Shown: positions 1 through 5,743, numbered from the stretch's first letter. The stretch: 12,884 nucleotides of DNA from an uncultured Collinsella sp. (GCA_937997605.1 CALLFD010000376.1:1-12884), one strand, 5' to 3'. Numbers and translations are program-made. Notes: generated from the sequence alone by a model not told the origin.

Positions 1-1523
1 CCATGCCCCAGACCCGCTTCGTGCTGCGTCACGCTATCGACACCGGCCTTAAGATTATGATCGTCATCAACAAGATCGATCGTCCGGGTGCTAACCCCGA
101 GAAGGCCTACAACGACTGCCTGGACCTCATGGCCGACCTGGGTGCCACCGATGACCAGCTTGAGTTCGCCATGGAGCACGTGGTCTACGCCAGCGCCATG
201 AACGGCTTTGCCCGCCTTGACCCCAACGACGGCAACATGGACATGTATCCGCTGCTCGATATGATCATCGACGACATGCCCGCGCCCGAGGTTGACGAGA
301 ACGCCCCGCTGGCCATGCAGTGCGTGACCATCGACCACTCCAACTTCGTTGGCCGTATCGGCATCGGCCGCGTGTACTCTGGCACCATTCACCAGGGCGA
401 TCAGATTCTAGTTGTCAAGAACGACGGCTCCAGCGCTACCGCTACCGTCAAGCAGCTCTTTACCTTCGACTACCTGGGCCGCACCGAGTGCCAGGAAGTC
501 GGCGCCGGCGATATCGCTGCTGTCGTGGGTATCGACCGCACCGATATCGGCGATGTCTACACCGATCCCGAGAACCCCGTCGAGCTCGAGCCCATTGAGA
601 TCGACCCGCCGACCCTGTCTATCGTCTTTGAGGCTTCGACCTCCCCGCTCGTCGGCCGTGACGGCGACATCGTGGGCGCCCGTCAGCTTAAGGAGCGCCT
701 GTTCAACGAGGCCGAGAACAACGTGACTATGAAGATCGAGGAGCTCGAGGACAAGAGCGGCGTCGAGGTCTCGGGCCGCGGCATCCTGCACCTGTCTGTC
801 CTGATGGAGTCCATGCGCCGCGAGGGCTTTGAGTTCCAGGTCGGTCGTCCCCGCGTTCTGTTTAAGAAGGACGAGAACGGCAACAAGATGGAGCCCGTCG
901 AGCAGGCCGTCGTCGAGTGTCCGGACGAGTACTCGGGCAAGGTCGTTGAGGTCTTCGGCACCTCCGGCGGCATCATGACGAGCATGGATACCTCGGGCAT
1001 CGTGACGCACCTCGAGTTTAAGATCCCGACCCGCGGCATCATGGGCCTTAAGAATCGCATCATGAACGTCACCCACGGCGAGGGCGTGTTCTACCACACC
1101 TTCCTGGAGTACGGTCCCTACGCCGGCGAGATCGGTAACCGTCAGAACGGCGCCATGATCTCCATGACCACCGAGAAGGCCGTTGCCTACGCTCTGGGTA
1201 CGCTGCAGGAGCGCGGCCAGCTGTTTGTTGAGCCGGGCACCGAGTGCTACGAGGGCATGATCGTGGGCGAGCGCAGCAAGGCTGGCGACATGGTCGTCAA
1301 CATCGCCCGTACCAAGAACCTGGGCAACCAGCGTTCCTCGACCTCCGATATCTCCGTCCAGCTGGTGCCGCCCCGCACCTTCTCGTTGGAGGAGGCGCTG
1401 GAGTACATCGCCGACGACGAGCTGGTCGAGATCACTCCCAAGAACATTCGCCTGCGCAAGCGTCTGCTCAACGCCACCGACCGCAAGAAGGCTGCCGTCC
1501 GCGCCGGCCAGGTCAACAAATAA
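1..1523 (+). CDS. typA: Translational GTPase TypA/BipA, 5'-truncated by the window edge
   Basis: This is a ribosome-associated GTPase of the EF-G/LepA superfamily, known from other bacteria to help 50S assembly and growth under stress or cold. About 506 residues are visible and full-length TypA is about 610, so roughly the first 100 residues, with the P-loop and switch regions, lie before the window. The frame is already open at base 1, and the ATG at 3 is the internal Met of the family's MPQTRF segment, not a start. Seen: the G4 motif NKID at visible residues 23-26 with the family-typical RPGA after it, and a G5-like YASAMNG near 62-68. Next come the domain II beta-barrel (about 100-200), EF-G III/V-like domains, and a basic C-terminal tail with NIRLRKR, typical of BipA. 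Stop TAA is at 1521-1523, followed at once by a terminator, so typA ends its transcription unit. Identity is very secure. Confidence 0.96.
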   Translation, partial: MPQTRFVLRHAIDTGLKIMIVINKIDRPGANPEKAYNDCLDLMADLGATDDQLEFAMEHVVYASAMNGFARLDPNDGNMDMYPLLDMIIDDMPAPEVDENAPLAMQCVTIDHSNFVGRIGIGRVYSGTIHQGDQILVVKNDGSSATATVKQLFTFDYLGRTECQEVGAGDIAAVVGIDRTDIGDVYTDPENPVELEPIEIDPPTLSIVFEASTSPLVGRDGDIVGARQLKERLFNEAENNVTMKIEELEDKSGVEVSGRGILHLSVLMESMRREGFEFQVGRPRVLFKKDENGNKMEPVEQAVVECPDEYSGKVVEVFGTSGGIMTSMDTSGIVTHLEFKIPTRGIMGLKNRIMNVTHGEGVFYHTFLEYGPYAGEIGNRQNGAMISMTTEKAVAYALGTLQERGQLFVEPGTECYEGMIVGERSKAGDMVVNIARTKNLGNQRSSTSDISVQLVPPRTFSLEEALEYIADDELVEITPKNIRLRKRLLNATDRKKAAVRAGQVNK

Positions 1524-1551
1524 GCGCTGAGCTTTATAGCGACTAACAAGA

Positions 1552-1585
1552 AAGGGCGTCGACCGCGATGGTCGGCGCCCTTTTT
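1552..1585 (+). terminator. Intrinsic terminator of typA
   Basis: A 13-bp stem (1552-1564 with 1570-1582, one G-U pair) encloses a 5-nt loop (1565-1569) and runs into a T tract at 1581-1585. It starts 28 nt after the typA stop. The A-rich left flank gives it some potential on the other strand too, but the convergent gene has its own hairpin nearer its stop. Confidence 0.9.
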
Positions 1586-1613
1586 GGTGCAAGGGGATTA
1601 AGCTGGTCTGCAT

Positions 1614-1644
1614 CGCCATAAAGGTGCCTGGCCCCTTTGTGGCG
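1614..1644. repeat. 11-bp inverted repeat (hairpin) at the convergent typA / bactofilin-like junction
   Basis: CGCCATAAAGG (1614-1624) faces CCTTTGTGGCG (1634-1644). Ten pairs are Watson-Crick and one is G-T, with a 9-nt loop. It begins 9 bp beyond the stop of the minus-strand gene. No T run follows on the minus strand, so it is either a weak transcript-end hairpin for that gene or a REP-like intergenic palindrome. Confidence 0.55.
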
Positions 1645-1652
1645 GTTGGCGG

Positions 1653-2798
1653 CTAAGCGGTGGGGAGTCCTGGCGTGTTAGCCGGCTGCTGCGGTTTGAG
1701 GTGGGCGTTGCGCCAGATGATTTGGATGATGTAGCCGAGCATAAAGACAAAGGCTACGCCGCTGATGAAATCGCCTACGAGGGGGATTGCCGTAAGCGCG
1801 CCCGCGGCGATGCCGCCCACGGCCGCCATGGCGTAACGGTTCTGGCTGTGTCCGACCATGCGGGCGATCGCACATCCCGCAAAGGCACTCGACACCAACG
1901 CGATGCCGATGACGCCGCACAAGAGGGCTCCGGCAAGCGACAGACCAGCGATAGAGATAATCAGCAGTAGGACGGCGGGGATGATAGCAATCGTGCTCAG
2001 AAGACCGCTCACCCACAGGGGCATGGGGCGCTGGTGGAGCATGCCGGCGGCACTGGCGGTCGCGCGGGGAAAGACGAGCTCGAGTAGCAGGGCGACAAAG
2101 CAGGTCGAGAGTGCCGCGGCGACGATACCGCCGATGACATCGTTAACGGTGGAAGTATCTTCGTTCTCGGTGCGGTCGATCTTGAGCGCGCCGACCTCGG
2201 CTCCCGCGGCACGCTCGGGGTCCTCGGAGACGTGCGCGTTCACGGTGCCGGTGATGTGGGCGTTCTTGCCCAGGATGAGCTTGTCGGCCCAAACCTCGAC
2301 ATCGCCCTCGACGGTGCCATCGATGGTCACCGTGTCGCCCGCAAGCGCTGCCGACTTGGTAGAGCCGCGCAGGGCAACCGTCTCGCCTATCGCGTAAAAA
2401 CAGTTGGCGGTGCTGTCGGAATTGAGCACAACGTGCTGACCGACGACCGTGACGCTGCCATCAACCGTGGTCTTGGCAATGTCGATGGTGCGCGCCGCAA
2501 GACGAATGGCGCCGCCTACGGTGCAGTCGCGGATGGAGAGGCTCTCGCCTGCCGCAATTATGTCACGGTCGATGGAGGCGTCGTCCAAGTTGAGGGCCTG
2601 ACCGGCCCAGTACAGGTCGCCTTCGATGCCGGACGGATTGGAGTCGCTGTCGGTTGCAAGCACGTTACCTGCGGTGTCCGTGCCGGCGAACGACACCGTG
2701 GGAAGTGCGGTGAGCGCCAGCGCGATGAGCGCGAATGCCATAAGCAGGCAGCGACGCATTTTGTGTGACGGCGCCGCCGCGGTTTGATTGAGAGCCAT
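1653..2798 (-). CDS. Secreted/membrane bactofilin-like (polymer-forming) protein with C-terminal TM domain
   Basis: A 381-residue protein of unknown exact role. Residues about 14-38 form a basic then hydrophobic signal peptide ending SFA. Residues about 57-190 are a run of short beta repeats rich in G-D-V/I-T (for example GDTVTIDGTVEGDVEV at 154-169), the pattern of bactofilin or polymer-forming right-handed beta-helix domains. A linker (190-217) follows, then about five hydrophobic segments near 221-243, 261-283, 284-305, 323-341 and 344-362. Family knowledge: bactofilins are usually cytoplasmic scaffolds, but variants with a signal peptide and a multi-pass C-terminus are common in Gram-positives. 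The beta domain here would then sit outside the membrane. The ATG at 2798 is chosen because AAAGGA (2805-2810) lies 6 nt upstream; an internal Met at residue 14 is a less likely start. It is transcribed away from the TRIC gene's stop, about 107 bp downstream of it. Confidence is good for the architecture and low for function. Confidence 0.8.
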   Translation of the reverse strand: MALNQTAAAPSHKMRRCLLMAFALIALALTALPTVSFAGTDTAGNVLATDSDSNPSGIEGDLYWAGQALNLDDASIDRDIIAAGESLSIRDCTVGGAIRLAARTIDIAKTTVDGSVTVVGQHVVLNSDSTANCFYAIGETVALRGSTKSAALAGDTVTIDGTVEGDVEVWADKLILGKNAHITGTVNAHVSEDPERAAGAEVGALKIDRTENEDTSTVNDVIGGIVAAALSTCFVALLLELVFPRATASAAGMLHQRPMPLWVSGLLSTIAIIPAVLLLIISIAGLSLAGALLCGVIGIALVSSAFAGCAIARMVGHSQNRYAMAAVGGIAAGALTAIPLVGDFISGVAFVFMLGYIIQIIWRNAHLKPQQPANTPGLPTA

Positions 2799-2804
2799 GG
2801 TTGA

Positions 2805-2837
2805 TCCTTTTGTTAGGTGTTCGGCATATACCTAACA
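2805..2837 (-). promoter_or_regulatory. RBS plus 8-bp operator-like dyad before the bactofilin-like gene
   Basis: TGTTAGGT (2811-2818) and ACCTAACA (2830-2837) form a perfect 8-bp inverted repeat with an 11-bp spacer. The downstream arm abuts the Shine-Dalgarno sequence AAAGGA (minus strand, 2805-2810). It could be an operator or an RNA hairpin that affects ribosome access. No convincing -35/-10 pair was found upstream. Confidence 0.4.
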
Positions 2838-2905
2838 GGGTACCCAACGCGTGGGCGCTCTAAAAGAACCTCTCGGTTGCATTTCGAAGGGTCGTGCCGT
2901 GCTGT

Positions 2906-3595
2906 CTACTTTTTACGGTGCAAAAAGCGTGCGATGTCTTCTTCAGTGGGGCTTTTGATGTCAAAGCGCAGCGAGAGCCAGCGCAGACCCATGGTCACGA
3001 CAACGCATACGACCAGCGCGGCGACATTGCTCATGATGCCGCTCATAACGAGACACACATAGCTTGTCGATCCGGCGATGGCGGCGATGGCATAAAAGTT
3101 AGTACGTTGGAAAATGCCCGGAACCACGCCCATAAAGCCGTCGCGCAACATGCCGCCGCCCACCGCGGTGAAAAAGCCCATCATGATGCACACCGCCGGC
3201 GCAAAGCCGTAGACCAGCGCCTTGTCTGCTCCAGTGGCGGCGTAGATGCCGACCGAGATGATGTCGAGCAGGGGAATGAGTTTTTCGGGTTTGTCGACGA
3301 TTGCCGGGAAAATATAGATGATGGCCGCCGTGGCAATGGAAAGCGGGAGTGCCATCGGCTGGTTGAGGATGTAGACGTTGCCCACCTGCAGCGTCATGTC
3401 GCGCAAGAGACCGCCGCCCAGACCGCAGACCACCGCGAGCGCGACCGCGCCCACCAGGTCGAGCTTGTGCTCGCGCGCAACCAGCACACCCGAGATTGAA
3501 GCCGCGACGACGGCGAACATTTCGAGCCAAAACGGGATGGCGACCATGGCATCCGAGGCGTGTGCAGTAACGATCATAGCGGCGGCAACGGGCAA
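2906..3595 (-). CDS. TRIC/UPF0126 family membrane protein (putative cation channel)
   Basis: A 229-residue, mostly hydrophobic protein with the two-repeat layout of the UPF0126/TRIC family (E. coli YadS/YicG type). Each repeat carries the diagnostic GGG-x-x-RD turn: GLGGGLLRD at 58-66 and AVGGGMLRD at 144-152. About seven membrane segments are apparent, near 20-40, 45-62, 82-100, 107-121, 126-145, 166-185 and 188-205, with a basic C-terminus. Prokaryotic TRIC proteins form trimeric monovalent-cation channels; some bacterial UPF0126 members have been linked to glycine or other solute transport, so the substrate is open. The start is TTG at 3595, supported by AAAGGA (3603-3608) 7 nt upstream; ATG at residue 7 is the alternative. 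It lies upstream of the bactofilin-like gene on the same strand and could share a transcript with it. Confidence 0.9.
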   Translation of the reverse strand: MPVAAAMIVTAHASDAMVAIPFWLEMFAVVAASISGVLVAREHKLDLVGAVALAVVCGLGGGLLRDMTLQVGNVYILNQPMALPLSIATAAIIYIFPAIVDKPEKLIPLLDIISVGIYAATGADKALVYGFAPAVCIMMGFFTAVGGGMLRDGFMGVVPGIFQRTNFYAIAAIAGSTSYVCLVMSGIMSNVAALVVCVVVTMGLRWLSLRFDIKSPTEEDIARFLHRKK

Positions 3596-3636
3596 GATGG
3601 GGTCCTTTGGATTGTGGGTTTAGACAATGCCCGTAC

Positions 3637-3651
3637 ATAGTACATGTTCGG
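3637..3651. repeat. Solitary partial copy of the hairpin-arm motif
   Basis: TACATGTTCGG (3641-3651) matches the end of the 72-bp repeat arm (TACATGTTTGG, 3786-3796) at 10 of 11 positions. It lies about 75 bp outside the left copy. The overlapping bases ATAGTA (3637-3642) read TACTAT on the minus strand and could serve as the -10 element of the TRIC gene, with no clear -35. Confidence 0.3.
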
Positions 3652-3702
3652 CGCCGATTGCGACCCTATTGCTCGGCAAACGGTCGGGACTGGATGCTGA
3701 CA

Positions 3703-3721
3703 TGGCATTGCTGGAATGCCA
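3703..3721. repeat. Short perfect hairpin outside the left inverted repeat
   Basis: TGGCATT (3703-3709) and AATGCCA (3715-3721) form a perfect 7-bp inverted repeat with a 5-bp loop. It ends 4 bp before the long inverted repeat. There is no T run on either side, so it does not look like a terminator. Its role is unknown. Confidence 0.4.
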
Positions 3722-3725
3722 GGGA

Positions 3726-3805
3726 TCCAAAACATGTACGTCACCCTCCAAAAACGGCATTTTTCGACATCTTTGGAGGCGGACGTACATGTTTGGATTG
3801 AGCTC
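3726..3805 (+). repeat. Left copy of long inverted repeat (REPIN-like hairpin)
   Basis: This 80-bp stretch is an inverted copy of 4920-4999: 65 of 72 core positions match, and 71 of 80 over the extended repeat. It is also internally palindromic. An outer arm of about 26 nt with core CATGTACGTC (from 3733) pairs with its imperfect reverse complement ending at 3797, around a loop of about 17 nt. The architecture of two inverted arms around a short spacer is that of REPINs or small MITEs. It lies between the TRIC gene and the nuclease-like gene. Confidence 0.85.
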
Positions 3806-3814
3806 ACAGCATGA

Positions 3815-3844
3815 GTGAGTTGATTTACTCACATCCGGTATATT
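3815..3844 (+). promoter_or_regulatory. Possible operator and -10 element upstream of the nuclease-like gene
   Basis: GTGAGT (3815-3820) and ACTCAC (3827-3832) form a 6-bp dyad with a 6-bp spacer. Seven bases on is TATATT (3839-3844), a fair -10 hexamer, with no good -35 at 16-18 bp. The arrangement would allow autoregulation but is weak evidence. Confidence 0.3.
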
Positions 3845-3899
3845 TCCCCACTTCAACGGACATAAGAGTTGGATACCGGCTCAGAGCGAGAGGCCCTCA

Positions 3900-4907
3900 A
3901 TGGATACCCCTGTTCTCATTTCGCATAAAACCGCATGGCTTGTCCATCATGCACCCCAGAATTTGGTTCAGTCTCTTGCGCGGCACGACTACCAGATAGG
4001 CGCACAAGGCATCTCCACCCAGCAACGTGTTGCACGCATACGACAGGCTCTTACCGACTGCGGCATTCCGTTCGATATGCTTAAGACTATCGATATCGCG
4101 GTTGTATTCGAATTCGAGCGAATTCGTACCAAAGGCGTCGTTTGTCACATTCTTGGACAAAATCTTCCCTACGAGCATATTAACGAGTTGACGCCCGGAA
4201 TCTTCATCACCGACGAAGCCTTCACCTTTGTGCTCGCTGCCGAGTGGATGGATAGGATCGAATATCTCGAATATGGCTATGAAGTTTGCGGCGATTATCG
4301 CATGAGGCTCAATCCCGCCGACCCTTATACCGGGCAACCAGCCACTACCTCCAAGGATGAAATAACCAAACTGCTCGATCGGCACCCCGGCAAACCCGGT
4401 GCCACACGTGCACGGCTCGCGCTCAGGCACATCTACGATCACTCGGCCTCGCCTATGGAGACCGCTTCGGCAATCGCCCTCTCGCTCCCAACAAGCGAAG
4501 GCGGCGTTGGTATCCGAGGTATCGAACTCAACAAACCGCTCGAGATCCCTCAACGTCTCTGGCATTGCACAAAAGCCCGAACACTCAAAATCGATGCCCT
4601 CATTACCTATAAGCGCAGGGAGCTCGGTATCGAATATAAGGGCGGTTTTCACGATGAGTTCGAGCGCAAGGGGGCAGATGCGGAACGAGAGGCCGTTCTC
4701 TCCCAAATGGGATATCGAATCGTTACGCTCACTTCGGCTCAGTTCGGCAGCCAGCTCGCCTTTCACCGCGCCATGAACAACATTCGCGAAGCACTCGGCA
4801 TGCCTCGATGCACCGATACCGAGTACCAACGAAAGCAAAATGAACTGCGCAAGGCATTTATCCGCAACTGGAAGAGCGTACAAGGCGAAGAGACGCTTAT
4901 CGAGTAG
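3900..4907 (+). CDS. Putative PD-(D/E)XK-fold protein (AbiEi-like N-terminus, DUF559/Vsr-like C-terminus)
   Basis: A 335-residue protein of no proven function. The C-terminal part (about 225-285) reads like a DUF559/Vsr-type PD-(D/E)XK core: D232 in LKIDALI, then E245 and K247 in GIEYKGG, H251, a D260/R263 helix, and a Gly-Tyr strand ending TLTSAQ. Residues 183-212 (SPMETA...LP...GG) match a segment I associate with a Coriobacteriia family of AbiEi/DUF559-like proteins. The N-terminal part (ISHKTAW at 7-13; PGIFITDEAFTFVLAAEW near 99-116; YEVCGDY near 127-133) resembles AbiEi-type antitoxin or regulator proteins. A type IV antitoxin relative, a nuclease or a DNA-binding regulator are all possible. 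The start ATG has GAGAGG (3888-3893) 6 nt upstream. Codon use is visibly less GC-biased than in its neighbours, with many AAA, ATA, TAT and CGA codons, suggesting acquisition. It is alone between the long inverted repeats and its stop is 12 bp from the right copy. Confidence 0.6.
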   Translation: MDTPVLISHKTAWLVHHAPQNLVQSLARHDYQIGAQGISTQQRVARIRQALTDCGIPFDMLKTIDIAVVFEFERIRTKGVVCHILGQNLPYEHINELTPGIFITDEAFTFVLAAEWMDRIEYLEYGYEVCGDYRMRLNPADPYTGQPATTSKDEITKLLDRHPGKPGATRARLALRHIYDHSASPMETASAIALSLPTSEGGVGIRGIELNKPLEIPQRLWHCTKARTLKIDALITYKRRELGIEYKGGFHDEFERKGADAEREAVLSQMGYRIVTLTSAQFGSQLAFHRAMNNIREALGMPRCTDTEYQRKQNELRKAFIRNWKSVQGEETLIE

Positions 4908-4919
4908 CGTCGCTCCCAC

Positions 4920-4999
4920 GAGCCCGATCCAAACGTGTACGTCAGCCTTCAAAGATGTCGAAAAATGTCGGTTTTGGAGGGTGACGTACATGTTTGGGG
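4920..4999 (-). repeat. Right copy of long inverted repeat (REPIN-like hairpin)
   Basis: This is the reverse-oriented partner of 3726-3805. CCAAACGTGTACGTCA (from 4929) pairs with TGACGTACATGTTTGG (ending 4997), and the hairpin's arms match at 22 of 26 positions with two further G-T pairs. The loop holds a direct repeat, ATGTCG, flanking an A run. It starts 12 bp after the nuclease-like gene's stop and ends 30 bp before the tRNA-Ser terminator. As RNA it could also serve as the gene's transcript-end hairpin. Confidence 0.85.
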
Positions 5000-5029
5000 A
5001 AGCGTGGGATCGAGACGTATTTCGATAAC

Positions 5030-5052
5030 AAAAAAGCCCCATTGCTGGGGCT
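5030..5052 (-). terminator. Intrinsic terminator after tRNA-Ser(CGA)
   Basis: On the minus strand AGCCCC (5047-5052) pairs with GGGGCT (5035-5040) around a 6-nt loop, followed by a run of six T (5035 down to 5030). It begins 13 nt beyond the encoded CCA of the tRNA. Confidence 0.9.
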
Positions 5053-5064
5053 CATACCATCTAA

Positions 5065-5155
5065 TGGCGGAGGAGGAGGGATTCGAACCCTCGTGACCTT
5101 ATACAGGCCAAACGGTTTTCGAGACCGCCGCATTCAACCACTCTGCCACCCCTCC
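5065..5155 (-). tRNA. tRNA-Ser, anticodon CGA
   Basis: A 91-nt class II tRNA including an encoded CCA (5065-5067). The 7-bp acceptor stem GGAGGGG pairs with CTCCTCC (one G-U), with discriminator G. The anticodon loop CTCGAAA (5117-5123) has CGA at 5119-5121 and reads UCG. The long variable arm of serine tRNAs and a T loop GTTCGAATC are present. It is second in a tandem pair with tRNA-Ser(GGA). Confidence 0.97.
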
Positions 5156-5165
5156 GCGTGGGGTA

Positions 5166-5194
5166 AAAACAAAGCAGGCTCGAAGGCCTGCTTT
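5166..5194 (-). terminator. Terminator-like hairpin between the two tRNA-Ser genes
   Basis: A perfect 9-bp stem (5171-5179 with 5186-5194) has a 6-nt loop, CTTCGA in the transcript, and is followed on the minus strand by TTTGTTTTT (5174 to 5166). It begins 10 bp after the 3' end of tRNA-Ser(GGA). The T-rich tract ends 10 bp before tRNA-Ser(CGA), leaving no room for a normal promoter for the second gene. Confidence 0.75.
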
Positions 5195-5203
5195 GGAATT
5201 AAC

Positions 5204-5294
5204 TGGCGGAGAGTCAGGGATTTGAACCCTGGAGACGCTTTTGACGCCTACACGATTTCCAATCGTGCTCCTTCGGCCACTCGGACAACTCTCC
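5204..5294 (-). tRNA. tRNA-Ser, anticodon GGA
   Basis: A 91-nt class II tRNA with encoded CCA (5204-5206). The acceptor stem GGAGAGT pairs with ACTCTCC, with discriminator G. The anticodon loop TTGGAAA (5256-5262) has GGA at 5258-5260 and reads UCC/UCU. A long variable arm and the T loop GTTCAAATC are present. It is first of the tandem pair, with a promoter just upstream. Confidence 0.97.
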
Positions 5295-5310
5295 GTTAAA
5301 TGCGAAAGTC

Positions 5311-5338
5311 AGTATACACGAGGAATCGCAAAGTGCAA
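5311..5338 (-). promoter_or_regulatory. Promoter of the tRNA-Ser pair
   Basis: On the minus strand the -35-like TTGCAC (5333-5338), a 16-bp spacer and a good -10 TATACT (5311-5316) place initiation about 10 nt before the tRNA-Ser(GGA) 5' end. The very short leader is typical of tRNA transcription units. Confidence 0.7.
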
Positions 5339-5687
5339 ACAGAAAAGTTGGCATTTTTTAAAACGCTCGGCCGCGCTTGGCGTTGCAGCGGGGTTTGAGG
5401 TGCCAAAAAACGGCTTCCGACCAGCGTGGTTGATCAACTCAATTGTTCAAAAGGGGTATTCATAAGCGACTTGGCAATGAATTTAAAAATCTTTGGGTGG
5501 TGCTGTGGACCACTGGTATGCATTTCGCGACCACAGCCTTGTGCCCGTTGGCCTGCGATTTGCCGCGACTTGTCCCCGCGGCACCGTATCTTGTCCACAA
5601 ATCCGTCAAGCATTTGGTCGGCATTTGGTTGGAATGCGCATGAAACACCGTGCGAGTATGGGCATATGTGGAGGTCATGAGGTTGTA
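5339..5687. other. Gene-free regulatory region between the tRNA-Ser and rpsF promoters
   Basis: About 350 bp with no convincing gene: the small ORFs here lack a good ribosome site and recognisable motifs. It holds the perfect palindrome GTTGATCAAC (5429-5438), a 7-bp inverted repeat GCTGTGG/CCACAGC (5502-5508 with 5531-5537), the DnaA-box match TTGTCCACA (5591-5599) with a one-off match TGTGGACCA (5504-5512, opposite strand), and two copies of an 11-bp repeat starting GCATTTGGT (5610-5631). These are string matches only. Confidence 0.5.
5591..5599 (+). promoter_or_regulatory. DnaA-box match TTGTCCACA upstream of the rpsF-ssb operon
   Basis: TTGTCCACA is the preferred DnaA-box form in high-GC actinomycetes. 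A second 8-of-9 match on the other strand lies at 5504-5512. Both are about 100-200 bp upstream of the promoter of an operon carrying ssb. Binding is not shown, and one exact 9-mer could be chance. Confidence 0.3.
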
Positions 5688-5727
5688 GCTGCATATTCTT
5701 GCAGCCTAGGAGGTTGAAAGATATTAT
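5688..5727 (+). promoter_or_regulatory. Promoter of the rpsF operon with a dyad over the -35 box
   Basis: The -35 TTGCAG (5699-5704), a 17-bp spacer and the -10 TATTAT (5722-5727) predict initiation near 5734 and a leader of about 65 nt. The perfect dyad GCTGCA/TGCAGC (5688-5693 with 5700-5705, 6-bp spacer) covers the -35 box and could be a repressor site. Confidence 0.6.
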
Positions 5728-5743
5728 TACCAAGTCTTTTCCT

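Noticed and set aside
408..1619. Long minus-strand ORF (about 400 codons) antisense to typA
   Set aside because: It mirrors a highly conserved gene with GC-rich third positions, which removes antisense stops. The translation is low-complexity and resembles no family.
3607..3856. Short ORFs across the left inverted repeat
   Set aside because: They arise from the palindrome itself on both strands and have no ribosome site or motifs.
3722..5011. GGGATC direct repeat as a target-site duplication
   Set aside because: The copies are not at equivalent distances from the repeat ends, and a 6-mer match can occur by chance.
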